Source: Metabacillus lacus (lineage in GTDB: Bacteria > Bacillota > Bacilli > Bacillales > Bacillaceae). From it: a DNA stretch of 64,000 nucleotides. Position numbers and translations under genes: made by a program. Below the pieces are notes generated by a model. It was not told the origin of the DNA, did no database searches, and worked only from the letters and a program-made list of their open reading frames with translations. The DNA lies in contig NZ_WKKI01000007.1 in NCBI RefSeq assembly GCF_009674805.1, positions 44,474 through 108,473 of the forward strand, in the 5' to 3' direction. Each line of letters starts with the position of its first letter. Position 1 is the first letter of the stretch. Positions 48,253-57,214 of this stretch are shown here, piece after piece.

Positions 48253-50025
48253 ATGAATGAAACAATCAAGAGTAAGCTGGCGTTTCTGCCGGACCAGCCT
48301 GGCTGTTACCTGATGAAAGACAGGCAGGGCACAATTATTTATGTTGGTAAAGCCAAGGTTTTAAGAAACAGAGTAAGATCTTATTTTACCGGCTCTCATG
48401 ACGGCAAAACGTTAAGGCTTGTAAACGAGATTGAAGACTTTGAATATATCGTAACATCCTCTGATATAGAAGCACTGATTTTAGAACTGAATCTTATTAA
48501 AAAGCATGATCCCAAATATAACGTCATGCTGAAGGACGATAAAAGCTATCCTTTTATAAAAATTACTGGAGAAAGACATCCCAGGCTTCTTGTCACCCGG
48601 AATGTTAAGAAAGATAAAGGTAAATATTTTGGCCCTTATCCCAATGTACAGGCTGCCAGGGAAACCAAAAAACTGCTGGACCGGCTATACCCTCTTCGGA
48701 AATGTTCCACTCTTCCGGATCGAGTGTGTCTGTATTACCATATGGGGCAATGTCTCGCTCCTTGTGTAAAGGATGTCTCGAAAGAACAAAACAGGGAAAT
48801 TGTCGATGAAATTTCCAGATTTCTTAACGGGGGATTCAAGCGGATTAAAAGTGAGCTTTCGGATAAAATGTTCAAAGCATCAGAACAGATGGACTTTGAG
48901 CGGGCTAAAGAATACCGGGACCAGATCACTCACATAGAAGCAACGATGGAAAAACAAAAAATGACACTGACTGATTTTGTTGATCGTGATGTGTTTGCAT
49001 ACGCTTATGACAAAGGCTGGATGTGCGTGCAAGTATTCTTCATCCGCCAAGGTAAGCTGATTGAGCGTGATGTATCGATGTTTCCTTTCTATGATGAGCC
49101 GGATGAGGAATTTTTAACGTATCTTGGAAGATTTTATGACCAGAATAACCACTTTCTCCCCAAGGAAATCTTGATTCCTGACAGCGTAGATAAATCCATT
49201 GTTGAACAGCTTTTGAAAGTACCTGCCCATCATCCTATGCGCGGCAAAAAGAAGGACTTGCTTCTTCTTGCGCATAAAAATGCCAAGATTGCTCTTCAGG
49301 AGAAGTTCTCACTGATAGAGCGCGATGAGGAAAGAACAATCAAAGCTGTTGAGAATCTCGGGCGGGAGCTTAGAATTCATACGCCGCACCGCATTGAGGC
49401 ATTTGACAATTCGAATATTCAAGGATCAGATCCTGTGTCTGCCATGATTGTCTTTCTAGATGGAAAGCCATACAAAAAAGAATACCGGAAATATAAGATT
49501 AAAACGGTAGAAGGCCCCAATGACTATGACTCCATGAGAGAGGTTGTCAGAAGAAGATATTCACGCGTTCTGAAGGAACAGCTGCCTTTGCCTGACCTGA
49601 TTATTATCGACGGAGGAAAGGGGCATGTCACAGCAGCGAAAGATGTACTTGAAAATGAACTGGGGCTGGAAGTGCCTGTGGCTGGTCTTGTGAAGGATGA
49701 AAAACACAGAACCGCCAATCTGCTGATAGGTGATCCGTATGAAATTGTCACCCTGGGCAGGAACAGCCAGGAGTTTTATCTACTTCAAAGAATACAGGAT
49801 GAGGTTCACCGGTTTGCGATTACGTTTCACCGGCAGCTTCGAGGCAAAACTGCCTTTCAATCCGTGCTGGATGATATTCCGGGGATTGGTGAGGTAAGGA
49901 AAAAAGCACTGCTGAAGTATTTTGGTTCTGTTAAAAAAATGAAGGAAGCTTCCCTGGATCAATTAAAGGAGTCAGGTCTTCCAATGAACACCGCCATGCT
50001 GTTATTTGAAAAGTTAAAAGAATAG
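48253..50025 (+). CDS. uvrC: Excinuclease ABC subunit C
   Basis: Makes both incisions in nucleotide excision repair. 590 residues: GIY-YIG nuclease domain ([20 protein letters not shown], about 15-35), a cysteine cluster, UVR motif (about 200-235) that binds UvrB, RNase H-like 3'... C-terminal nuclease with [18 protein letters not shown], and tandem HhH at the end ([15 protein letters not shown]). GGGGTGATG region precedes the ATG. The lysC leader begins 2 bases after its stop. Confidence 0.95.
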   Translation: MNETIKSKLAFLPDQPGCYLMKDRQGTIIYVGKAKVLRNRVRSYFTGSHDGKTLRLVNEIEDFEYIVTSSDIEALILELNLIKKHDPKYNVMLKDDKSYPFIKITGERHPRLLVTRNVKKDKGKYFGPYPNVQAARETKKLLDRLYPLRKCSTLPDRVCLYYHMGQCLAPCVKDVSKEQNREIVDEISRFLNGGFKRIKSELSDKMFKASEQMDFERAKEYRDQITHIEATMEKQKMTLTDFVDRDVFAYAYDKGWMCVQVFFIRQGKLIERDVSMFPFYDEPDEEFLTYLGRFYDQNNHFLPKEILIPDSVDKSIVEQLLKVPAHHPMRGKKKDLLLLAHKNAKIALQEKFSLIERDEERTIKAVENLGRELRIHTPHRIEAFDNSNIQGSDPVSAMIVFLDGKPYKKEYRKYKIKTVEGPNDYDSMREVVRRRYSRVLKEQLPLPDLIIIDGGKGHVTAAKDVLENELGLEVPVAGLVKDEKHRTANLLIGDPYEIVTLGRNSQEFYLLQRIQDEVHRFAITFHRQLRGKTAFQSVLDDIPGIGEVRKKALLKYFGSVKKMKEASLDQLKESGLPMNTAMLLFEKLKE

Positions 50026-50026
50026 G

Positions 50027-50055
50027 TTGTCAGGTACAATATAATCTGCTAAAAT
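50027..50055 (+). promoter_or_regulatory. lysC promoter
   Basis: -35 TTGTCA (50027-50032), 17-bp spacer, -10 TAAAAT (50050-50055), starting right after the uvrC stop. Confidence 0.8.
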
Positions 50056-50104
50056 TTTAACTAATTTAAAAAATGACACGTAGCAAAGCAAAATAACTGA
50101 AATG

Positions 50105-50342
50105 ATGATAGAGGTGCGAGTTTCAAAAGTAAGTATTCTGAGGAAATTGGATTCCTGTGAAGAGTGCTGAAAGGGGAAATCGCCGAAGCGGAGACAGTTC
50201 CAAGTCTGTCCTCGCTGGTTCTGCACTGAACAAGTGCCGGATTGTCAGAAAGAGTACCTTTCTGGAGAGCTATCTTATTGCAGCAACGGATCTTTCCGTT
50301 CGTAAAAGCAATGAGAGAAGCCTCTCATTGCTTTTTTTATGG
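50105..50342 (+). ncRNA. Lysine riboswitch (L-box)
   Basis: Conserved L-box blocks in order: GAGGTGCGAG (50111), AAAAGTAAG, GTGAAGAG, AAAGGGGAAATCGCCGAAGC (about 50170-50189) and the distal CAGCAACGGATC region. The terminator AAAGCAATGAGAG (50305-50317) pairs with CTCTCATTGCTTT (50322-50334) and T run. Lysine binding should favour termination before lysC. Confidence 0.93.
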
Positions 50343-50379
50343 CTGTTACGGGATCAAAAAATGAGGAGTGGCTATATAA

Positions 50380-51633
50380 ATGGGTATCATTGTTCAAAAA
50401 TTCGGCGGCACTTCAGTAGGATCTGTGGAAAAAATTCAAAATGCTGCAAATCGTGTTATTTCAGAGAAAGAAAAGGGCCATGGAGTTGTGGTCGTGGTAT
50501 CTGCCATGGGGAAAACCACTGATGAATTGGTCAGGCTTGCAGCAGATCTTACAAGCAGGCCGAGCAAGCGCGAAATGGATATGCTTTTGGCTACAGGCGA
50601 ACAAGTCACCATTTCCCTGCTTACTATGGCACTGCAGGAAAAAGGCTATGAGGCAGTTTCACTGACCGGCTGGCAGGCAGGTATTCAAACGGAAGCTGTA
50701 CATGGAAATGCGAGAATTCTGGATATAGATTCTGATAGAATTCAGCAGTATGTGGACCAAGGCAAGATTGTGGTTGTGGCAGGATTTCAAGGTGCAAGCA
50801 GCTTGAATGAAATCACTACTTTGGGCAGAGGCGGATCTGATACGACTGCTGTTGCGCTGGCCGCTTCCCTTAAGGCTGAAAAATGTGATATTTATACGGA
50901 CGTGACAGGTGTTTATACAACGGATCCGCGCTACATAAAGGGTGCAAGAAAGCTTTCAGGCATTTCCTATGATGAAATGCTCGAGCTTGCCAACCTGGGA
51001 GCAGGCGTTTTGCATCCGAGAGCTGTTGAATTTGCGAAAAATTATCAAGTACCTTTAGAAGTAAGATCAAGCATGGAGAACGAAAATGGAACGATTATTG
51101 AGGAGGAAGCCAACATGGAAGAAAATTTAGTTGTCAGAGGAATTGCATTTGAAGATCAAGTAACGAGGGTAACCGTATGCGGTCTTCCTAGCGGGCTAAC
51201 AACCCTGTCTACCATATTTACGACGCTGGCCAAAAACGGAGTAAATGTAGATATTATCATTCAGGCCAACACGAATGGGGATACAGCATCTATTTCCTTC
51301 TCTGTTAAAACAAGCGATCTTGAGGATGCGGTTAACGTTCTTGAACAGCATAAAAATGTCCTGAACTACGAGAAAATTGAAACGGAAAAGGGACTTGCAA
51401 AAGTATCAATCGTAGGCTCCGGAATGGTATCCAATCCAGGTGTGGCAGCCGAAATGTTCGACGTACTTGCAAAAGAAGGAATTCTTGTTAAAATGGTCAG
51501 CACATCAGAAATTAAAGTATCAACTGTCATAGAGCAGGATTCAATGGTAAAAGCCGTAGAAGCGCTGCACGAGGCATTTGAACTGTCTAAAAGTAGAAAA
51601 GCGGAGGCAGCTGCCCAGGCCCGACAAGCATAA
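50380..51633 (+). CDS. lysC: Aspartokinase II, alpha subunit (lysine-sensitive type)
   Basis: First step of the aspartate pathway. 417 residues. Amino-acid kinase domain with VQKFGGTSVGSVEKI at the start and TLGRGGSDTTAVALAA, then two ACT domains (about 265-400). The last residues after FELSK (SRKAEAAAQARQA) are encoded by the first copy of the downstream 125-bp repeat, so the native C-terminus has been replaced. An internal start at 51115 encodes the beta subunit. Regulated by the lysine riboswitch upstream. Confidence 0.95.
   Translation: MGIIVQKFGGTSVGSVEKIQNAANRVISEKEKGHGVVVVVSAMGKTTDELVRLAADLTSRPSKREMDMLLATGEQVTISLLTMALQEKGYEAVSLTGWQAGIQTEAVHGNARILDIDSDRIQQYVDQGKIVVVAGFQGASSLNEITTLGRGGSDTTAVALAASLKAEKCDIYTDVTGVYTTDPRYIKGARKLSGISYDEMLELANLGAGVLHPRAVEFAKNYQVPLEVRSSMENENGTIIEEEANMEENLVVRGIAFEDQVTRVTVCGLPSGLTTLSTIFTTLAKNGVNVDIIIQANTNGDTASISFSVKTSDLEDAVNVLEQHKNVLNYEKIETEKGLAKVSIVGSGMVSNPGVAAEMFDVLAKEGILVKMVSTSEIKVSTVIEQDSMVKAVEALHEAFELSKSRKAEAAAQARQA
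51115..51633 (+). CDS. lysC: Aspartokinase II, beta subunit from internal start
   Basis: In-frame ATG at 51115 (Met246 of the alpha subunit) with AGGAGG at 51101-51106, eight bases upstream. The 172-residue product is the ACT regulatory region. B. subtilis aspartokinase II is an alpha2beta2 enzyme made by exactly this in-frame internal start near Met246, so the site is called by direct analogy plus the visible ribosome binding site. Confidence 0.85.
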   Translation: MEENLVVRGIAFEDQVTRVTVCGLPSGLTTLSTIFTTLAKNGVNVDIIIQANTNGDTASISFSVKTSDLEDAVNVLEQHKNVLNYEKIETEKGLAKVSIVGSGMVSNPGVAAEMFDVLAKEGILVKMVSTSEIKVSTVIEQDSMVKAVEALHEAFELSKSRKAEAAAQARQA

Positions 51634-52093
51634 GACAGCTTGAGCATGAGGTCGCTCTTTGACCTCTTGATCAAGATGGCTTATGACCTCGAGGGCCTAG
51701 CTGCCGGAGCTGGACAAGTAGAAAAGCGGAGGCAGCTGCCCAGGCCCGACAAGCATAAGACAGCTTGAGCATGAGGTCGCTCTTTGACCTCTTGATCAAG
51801 ATGGCTTATGACCTCGAAGGGCTGGCGCCTGTAGCTGGACAAAGTAGAAAAGCGGAGGCAGCTGCCCAGGCCCGACAAGCATAAGACAAGCATCACTAAA
51901 AGGCGCTCTTTGCCTTTTTGAGATGATTGGCTTATGACCTCGAGGGCCTAGCTGCCGGAGCTGGACAAGTAGAAAAGCGGAAGGCGCCGTTCAGCCCTGA
52001 CAAGCATAAGACAGCTTGAGCATGAGGTCGCTCTTTGACCTCTTGATCAAGATGGCTTATGACCTCGAAGGGCTGGCGCCTGTAGCTGGACAA
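51593..52093. repeat. Four tandem copies of a ~125-bp hairpin element
   Basis: Copies at 51593-51717, 51718-51842, 51844-51968 and 51969-52093. Each begins GTAGAAAAGCGGA, can fold as a long imperfect hairpin around loop GCTCTTT and ends near GCTGGACAA. Outer arms are GGCAGCT..AGGCCC with GGGCCT..AGCTGCC (copies 1, 3) or GGCGCC..CAGCCC with GGGCTG..GCGCC (copy 4); copy 2 mixes them. Copy 3 has a different but still complementary inner stem. Confidence 0.9.
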
Positions 52094-52185
52094 TCCAGAA
52101 AAGCGGAAGACCGAAGGAAGTCATGCTAAGAACGCCACGTCCTGTGGCAGCGCATGACTGTCCGACGTCGTGCCGGCAAAAAAAG
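52094..52185. repeat. Second hairpin element next to the lysC repeats
   Basis: AGTCATGC (52119-52126) pairs with GCATGACT (52152-52159), with inner GCCAC/GTGGC. It begins with the same AGAAAAGCGGAAG lead as the 125-bp copies but has a different body. Confidence 0.7.
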
Positions 52186-52212
52186 AAAGGCGGAGAGTAT
52201 TCCGCCTTTTTA
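52184..52212 (-). terminator. Bidirectional terminator between lysC repeats and yslB
   Basis: AAAGGCGGA (52186-52194) pairs with TCCGCCTTT (52201-52209); T runs on both strands. Confidence 0.9.
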
Positions 52213-52671
52213 CATATTGTCGATAGCTGGATCTTTCGGGTCAGAAAGAATCCTGAATGTGATTTTTTTATGTTTTTTCCGCGGCTGTTCAAATGCTTCG
52301 GTAAGCTGTTTTGTTAAGAACTCAACCTGCTGGGCGAGAAAGCCTGCTTCGAGCTGGAATTCTGCTTCCTTAGCAGATTGAAGCCTGCTGAGAACGAATT
52401 CTCCCGATAATTCAAATTCCAGTTCATTTTTCTTTTTTGACAGCAGCTGAAGAGATCCCCAGCCCGCCTGTTCAAAAAAGCCGCTTACATCTTCAAGTGA
52501 CTCCATAGGAAATTTTCTTGCCAGGCTTTTGCCGGCCCAGTAGAGCATACTGGCATGGTCTTTTCCCAGAATGTCAGGTATCAGAACTTCTCTCAGCAAT
52601 TCATAGCCGAATGCAGGAACTTGAAATTCCTTTAGCTTTTCATAATCAGGAAGGTGCATTTTGTTCTTCAA
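52210..52671 (-). CDS. yslB: YslB family protein (DUF2507)
   Basis: 153 residues, TTG start at 52671 seven bases behind GAGGGGAAA. Soluble; VPAFGYELLREVLIPDILGKD and MLYWAGKSLARKFP are the conserved N-terminal stretches. The V4R-like fold of this family suggests ligand or protein binding, but the role is unknown. Between lysC and sdhC on the opposite strand, as in B. subtilis. Confidence 0.85.
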   Translation of the reverse strand: MKNKMHLPDYEKLKEFQVPAFGYELLREVLIPDILGKDHASMLYWAGKSLARKFPMESLEDVSGFFEQAGWGSLQLLSKKKNELEFELSGEFVLSRLQSAKEAEFQLEAGFLAQQVEFLTKQLTEAFEQPRKKHKKITFRILSDPKDPAIDNM

Positions 52672-52825
52672 TTCGTTTCCCCTCTTTCAATGATATTATA
52701 ACAATTTTAAGGCTGGGAAACTATCTGATTTTGTCATAGTGCTCAAAGTTTAAAAATATAGTAGTAAAGTAAAAATTTAAGAAAAAGTGACTTTTCAAAA
52801 AATTATAATTTATGAACACGTTTTC

Positions 52826-52854
52826 TTGACTGCCATGTTTCTTGGGAGTAAAAT
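52826..52854 (+). promoter_or_regulatory. sdhCAB promoter
   Basis: -35 TTGACT (52826-52831), 17-bp spacer, -10 TAAAAT (52849-52854). The leader to sdhC is about 160 nt. In the gap 52672-53022 I see nothing else. Confidence 0.75.
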
Positions 52855-53022
52855 GGATTTGTCACATTTTATCGGTAAAGGGTTTTGTGGTGGGAATTAT
52901 TAGGATAAATTGTAGAAATATATTCTTTTATATTCCTAGACTCATAGTTTCTAAATAGAAGTGGCGGGAGCACAAGTCAATCCTATATTGAAAGCGTAAT
53001 TATTTTAGGGGGTAATACAAAT

Positions 53023-53631
53023 ATGGCTGAAAACAAAGAGTTTTTTTACCGAAGGCTTCATTCATTGCTTGGAGTCATTCCTGTAGGCGTTTTCTTGGTT
53101 CAGCATCTGGTTGTCAACCATTTTGCTACTCAGGGTCCGGAGGCATTTAACAATGCGGCGCATTTTATGGAAGGGCTTCCATTCAGGCTGATTCTTGAAA
53201 CTTTTATCATTTTCCTTCCTCTTTTATATCATGCAATTTACGGGGTTTATATTGCTTTTACTTCTAAAAACAATGTAAGCCGTTACGGATATTTCAGGAA
53301 CTGGATGTTTCTGCTTCAGCGGGCAACAGGAATTGTTACGCTCATTTTCGTTGCATGGCATGTTTGGGAAACAAGGGTGCAGGCTGCACTTGGAGCAGAT
53401 GTAAACTATGACATGATGGCTTCGATTCTCAGCAGCCCGTTTATGCTTGTGTTTTATATCGTAGGGGTAATCGCAACGATCTTCCACTTTGCAAATGGTT
53501 TATGGTCATTTGCTGTAAGCTGGGGAATTACAGTTACACCTAGATCCCAAAGAATTTCTACTTTCGTAACAATGGGTATTTTTGTAGCACTTTCAGTAGT
53601 TGGCCTTCGCGCCATCTTTGCTTTCGTATAA
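53023..53631 (+). CDS. sdhC: Succinate dehydrogenase cytochrome b558 subunit
   Basis: Membrane anchor binding two b hemes, 202 residues, five predicted helices, with His residues in RRLHSLLG, VQHLVVNH, LLYHAIYG and FVAWHVWETR as heme ligand candidates. Passes electrons from SdhAB to menaquinone. AGGGGG precedes the ATG. First gene of the sdhCAB operon. Confidence 0.95.
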   Translation: MAENKEFFYRRLHSLLGVIPVGVFLVQHLVVNHFATQGPEAFNNAAHFMEGLPFRLILETFIIFLPLLYHAIYGVYIAFTSKNNVSRYGYFRNWMFLLQRATGIVTLIFVAWHVWETRVQAALGADVNYDMMASILSSPFMLVFYIVGVIATIFHFANGLWSFAVSWGITVTPRSQRISTFVTMGIFVALSVVGLRAIFAFV

Positions 53632-53663
53632 ACAGGATACAGTTAACAAAAGGAGTGGGCCAA

Positions 53664-55424
53664 ATGAGTAACAATACCATAATCGTAGTTGGAGGCGGCC
53701 TTGCAGGACTAATGGCTACTATTAAAGCAGCCGAGGCCGGCGCAAAAGTTGATTTATTTTCATTAGTACCAGTAAAACGTTCTCACTCTGTCTGTGCTCA
53801 GGGCGGAATAAACGGGGCAGTCAACACGAAAGGTGAGGGAGACTCCCCTTTGGAGCATTTTGACGACACGGTGTACGGAGGAGACTTCCTGGCTAACCAG
53901 CCTCCTGTTAAAGCTATGTGTGAGGCAGCGCCTTCCATCATACACTTGCTGGACAGAATGGGTGTTATGTTCAACAGAACGCCCGAGGGGCTGCTGGATT
54001 TCCGCCGTTTCGGGGGAACTCAGCATCACCGTACCGCTTTTGCAGGAGCAACAACAGGGCAGCAGCTGCTGTATGCGCTTGATGAGCAGGTTCGCCGCTT
54101 TGAAGTTGCCGGGCTGGTAACGAAGTACGAGGGCTGGGAATTTCTAGGGGCAGTTGTAGACGCTGACGGCGTATGCCGGGGGATCACAGGACAAGACCTG
54201 ACATCAATGACAATTGAGACTTTCCGTGCTGATGCCGTCATACTTGCAACCGGCGGACCCGGCATTGTTTTTGGAAAATCAACGAATTCTGTTATTAATA
54301 CAGGTTCTGCTGCTTCCATTGTTTATCAGCAGGGCGCCTACTATTCAAATGGAGAATTTATTCAAATTCACCCGACAGCGATTCCGGGAGATGATAAGCT
54401 TCGTCTCATGAGCGAATCTGCACGCGGTGAAGGTGGAAGAGTTTGGACATATAAAGATGGAAAGCCGTGGTACTTCCTAGAGGAGAAATATCCTGCATAT
54501 GGAAACCTTGTGCCGCGTGATATTGCCACAAGGGAAATATTTGATGTGTGTGTGGAGCAAAAGCTTGGAATTAACGGGGAAAACATGGTGTACCTGGATC
54601 TTTCACACAAAGACCCTAAAGAGCTTGACATTAAGCTTGGCGGAATTATAGAAATTTATGAAAAATTCATGGGTGATGATCCTCGAAAAGTGCCAATGAA
54701 AATATTCCCTGCAGTTCACTACTCAATGGGCGGTTTATGGGTGGATTACGACCAGATGACCAACATTCCGGGTCTGTTTGCTGCTGGTGAGTGCGATTAC
54801 TCCATGCATGGTGCGAACCGTCTGGGCGCCAACTCCCTGCTTTCTGCCATCTATGGCGGAATGGTAGCAGGACCTAAAGCTGTTGAGTATACAACAGGGC
54901 TTGAGAAAAAATCGGATGATATTTCTTCTGCTGTTTTTGATGATCATATCAAACAGGAGCAGGAAAAATGGAACAGTATTATGAGCATGGATGGAACGGA
55001 AAACGCTTATGTTCTCCACAAAGAATTGGGAGAGTGGATGACTGATAATGTTACAGTTGTCCGTTATAATGATAAATTATTAAAAACAGATCAGAAGATA
55101 GAAGAGCTTATGGAAAGATTTGATAACATCAATATTAATGATACAGCCAAGTGGAGCAATCAAGGTGCTTCCTTTACAAGGCAGCTTCAAAACATGCTGG
55201 AGCTTTCCCGGGTTGTGACCATTGGAGCTTATAACAGAAACGAAAGCCGCGGAGCGCATTTTAAACCTGAATTCCCTGAACGTAACGATGAAGACTTCCT
55301 GAAAACGACTATGGCTAAGTTCGCCGGCAGCAAGCAAAAGCCGGAGTTCCACTACGAAGAGGTAGATACTTCTTTGATTCAGCCTCGTAAACGAGACTAT
55401 TCAAAGAAAAAGGGGGGTAAATAA
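53664..55424 (+). CDS. sdhA: Succinate dehydrogenase flavoprotein subunit
   Basis: 586 residues. Start ATG at 53664, eight bases behind AAGGAG; the GTG at 53655 overlaps it. FAD-binding GGGLAGLMATIKAAEAG, the flavin-linking His in KRSHSVCAQGGINGA, substrate residues in GGTQHHRTA and the late HYSMGGLWVDYD segment are present. Shares one base with the sdhB start. Confidence 0.97.
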   Translation: MSNNTIIVVGGGLAGLMATIKAAEAGAKVDLFSLVPVKRSHSVCAQGGINGAVNTKGEGDSPLEHFDDTVYGGDFLANQPPVKAMCEAAPSIIHLLDRMGVMFNRTPEGLLDFRRFGGTQHHRTAFAGATTGQQLLYALDEQVRRFEVAGLVTKYEGWEFLGAVVDADGVCRGITGQDLTSMTIETFRADAVILATGGPGIVFGKSTNSVINTGSAASIVYQQGAYYSNGEFIQIHPTAIPGDDKLRLMSESARGEGGRVWTYKDGKPWYFLEEKYPAYGNLVPRDIATREIFDVCVEQKLGINGENMVYLDLSHKDPKELDIKLGGIIEIYEKFMGDDPRKVPMKIFPAVHYSMGGLWVDYDQMTNIPGLFAAGECDYSMHGANRLGANSLLSAIYGGMVAGPKAVEYTTGLEKKSDDISSAVFDDHIKQEQEKWNSIMSMDGTENAYVLHKELGEWMTDNVTVVRYNDKLLKTDQKIEELMERFDNININDTAKWSNQGASFTRQLQNMLELSRVVTIGAYNRNESRGAHFKPEFPERNDEDFLKTTMAKFAGSKQKPEFHYEEVDTSLIQPRKRDYSKKKGGK

Positions 55425-56185
55425 TGAGTGAAAACAAAGTAGTTCAGTTTATTATCACACGTCAAGAAGACCCGGCAGCAGCCCCTTATGAAGAAGTATT
55501 TGAGATTCCATACCGTCCCAACATGAATGTCATTTCTGCACTCATGGAAATCCGCAGAAATCCTGTAAACTCAAAAGGGGAAAAAACTACACCGATTAAC
55601 TGGGATATGAACTGTCTTGAGGAAGTGTGCGGGGCATGTTCAATGGTGATTAACGGCCGTCCTAAACAGTCCTGTACAGCATTGGTAGATAAGCTTGAGC
55701 AGCCAATCCGCCTTGCACCGATGAAGACCTTCCCAGTGGTAAGAGATTTGCAGGTTGACAGAAGCCGGATGTTTGATTCACTGAAAAAAGTAAAAGCATG
55801 GGTGCCGATTGATGGAACATACGATCTTGGACCCGGCCCGCGCATGCCTGAGAAAAAACGCCAATGGGCTTACGAGCTTTCAAAGTGCATGACTTGCGGT
55901 GTCTGCCTTGAGGCTTGTCCAAACGTTAACAGTGCATCAAACTTTATTGGACCGGCTCCTCTTTCACAGGTCCGACTGTTCAATGCTCATCCAACAGGTG
56001 CCATGAATAAGTCTGAACGTCTTGATGCGATTATGGGAGACGGCGGTCTGACAAGCTGCGGCAATTCACAGAACTGTGTGGAGTCCTGTCCAAAAGGAAT
56101 TCCGCTGACAACTTCCATTGCAGCACTAAACAGAGATACCACGATTCAGTCCTTCCGCAATTTCTTTGGCAGCGACCAAGGCTGA
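55424..56185 (+). CDS. sdhB: Succinate dehydrogenase iron-sulfur subunit
   Basis: 253 residues. [2Fe-2S] cysteines in NCLEEVCGACSMVING and SCTA; C-terminal [4Fe-4S] and [3Fe-4S] sites in CMTCGVCLEACPN, SCGNSQNCVESCPKG. Its ATG overlaps the sdhA stop (TAATG). A terminator follows. Confidence 0.96.
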   Translation: MSENKVVQFIITRQEDPAAAPYEEVFEIPYRPNMNVISALMEIRRNPVNSKGEKTTPINWDMNCLEEVCGACSMVINGRPKQSCTALVDKLEQPIRLAPMKTFPVVRDLQVDRSRMFDSLKKVKAWVPIDGTYDLGPGPRMPEKKRQWAYELSKCMTCGVCLEACPNVNSASNFIGPAPLSQVRLFNAHPTGAMNKSERLDAIMGDGGLTSCGNSQNCVESCPKGIPLTTSIAALNRDTTIQSFRNFFGSDQG

Positions 56186-56197
56186 TTAGCAGGAGAT

Positions 56198-56237
56198 TCA
56201 GCACCTCTTCTCTTGAAGAAGAGGTGCTTTTATTTTA
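56198..56237 (+). terminator. Terminator of sdhCAB
   Basis: AGCACCTCTTC (about 56200) pairs with GAAGAGGTGCT (about 56217-56227), TTTTATTTT tail. Confidence 0.85.
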
Positions 56238-56251
56238 AGGAGGCACTTAGA

Positions 56252-56713
56252 ATGAATAAAATATCCTACATAGAAGGAAGCACCGATGAGTGGCTGCGCT
56301 CCTTTGTTTTTTCCCATCCGGTAAAAGTCAGATTTTCGGAAACAGATATGTTTGGGCATATGAACAATACATCGACTATTACATATTTTGAAGAAGCAAG
56401 AATAGAGTTTTTTAAAAGCCTGGGGCTTATGCAGGAATGGCTTGGACAAGAAGACGACAGAATGCCTGTTGTAGCCAATATACAATGTGATTATTTGAGT
56501 CAGGTCTTTTTTGATCAGACATTGCGCCTGCATGTTAAGGTCAACAGAGTTGGAGGCTCCTCGCTTGACCTTCACTATGCTGCAGTGTCTGATGCACAAG
56601 AATTGCTGTTTACCGGAAGAGGAACAATTGTTCAAGTAAGCAAAACCAGCGGAAAGCCTGTTCAATGGACAGAAGCTGATAAAAATCTGCTTCTTACGGG
56701 AGCTTCCGTATAA
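56252..56713 (+). CDS. ysmA: Acyl-CoA thioesterase-like protein YsmA
   Basis: 153 residues, hotdog fold 4HBT family. Start at 56252 behind AAGGAGG; the longer frame runs back through the sdh terminator. RFSETDMFGHMNNTSTITYFEEAR carries the family's catalytic Asp region. Substrate unknown; acyl-CoA likely. Between sdhB and gerE as in B. subtilis. Confidence 0.87.
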   Translation: MNKISYIEGSTDEWLRSFVFSHPVKVRFSETDMFGHMNNTSTITYFEEARIEFFKSLGLMQEWLGQEDDRMPVVANIQCDYLSQVFFDQTLRLHVKVNRVGGSSLDLHYAAVSDAQELLFTGRGTIVQVSKTSGKPVQWTEADKNLLLTGASV

Positions 56714-56753
56714 AAATGGGTGAATAATTTCATTGCTGGCTTGTAAACCCTGT

Positions 56754-56782
56754 CACCCGTTTCCTTGCTGTTACATACTATA
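56754..56782 (+). promoter_or_regulatory. Sigma-K promoter of gerE
   Basis: -35 CACC (56754-56757), 16-bp spacer, -10 CATACTATA (56774-56782), matching the sigma-K pattern mACm-N16-(g)CATAnnnTa. gerE is sigma-K dependent in B. subtilis. Confidence 0.8.
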
Positions 56783-56847
56783 TGTTGACTAATGACATCC
56801 CCCATCTGTTAGATCAGCTCTCGCCTTAGCAAGGAGGGTTACAATAC

Positions 56848-57072
56848 TTGAAAGAGAAAGAGTTTCAATCTAAACCATTACTCACGAAAAGAGAAAGAGA
56901 AGTTTTCGAATTGCTCGTTCAGGACAAAACAACAAAAGAAATTGCAAGTGAGCTCTTCATAAGTGAAAAAACGGTTCGGAACCATATTTCAAATGCGATG
57001 CAAAAGCTGGGAGTCAAGGGGCGTTCTCAAGCGGTTGTTGAGCTCCTTCGTATGGGTGAACTTGAGCTCTGA
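56848..57072 (+). CDS. gerE: Late mother-cell transcription factor GerE
   Basis: 74-residue LuxR-type DNA-binding protein that activates and represses spore coat genes with sigma-K. TTG start behind [28 protein letters not shown] and [19 protein letters not shown] form the HTH; there is no receiver domain, as expected for GerE. Confidence 0.96.
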   Translation: MKEKEFQSKPLLTKREREVFELLVQDKTTKEIASELFISEKTVRNHISNAMQKLGVKGRSQAVVELLRMGELEL

Positions 57073-57076
57073 TACC

Positions 57077-57118
57077 GTACCGGCATGCCTTTTTAGGATG
57101 CCGGTTATTGTTTTTTAA
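57077..57118 (+). terminator. Terminator after gerE
   Basis: ACCGGCAT (57079-57086) pairs with ATGCCGGT (57098-57105); T run at 57111-57116. Confidence 0.85.
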
Positions 57119-57214
57119 AGAAAAATATCAAACTTGCAATTTACCTATAAAAAGTGGGAAAATATGAAGTAACGAATAAGGTGTCACTATGCTGACTGAT
57201 CGTGAGGTAGGGGA

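Noticed and set aside
51681..51896. Minus-strand ORF across the lysC repeats
   Set aside because: It simply reads the tandem repeat twice (the same peptide recurs), with no start signals.
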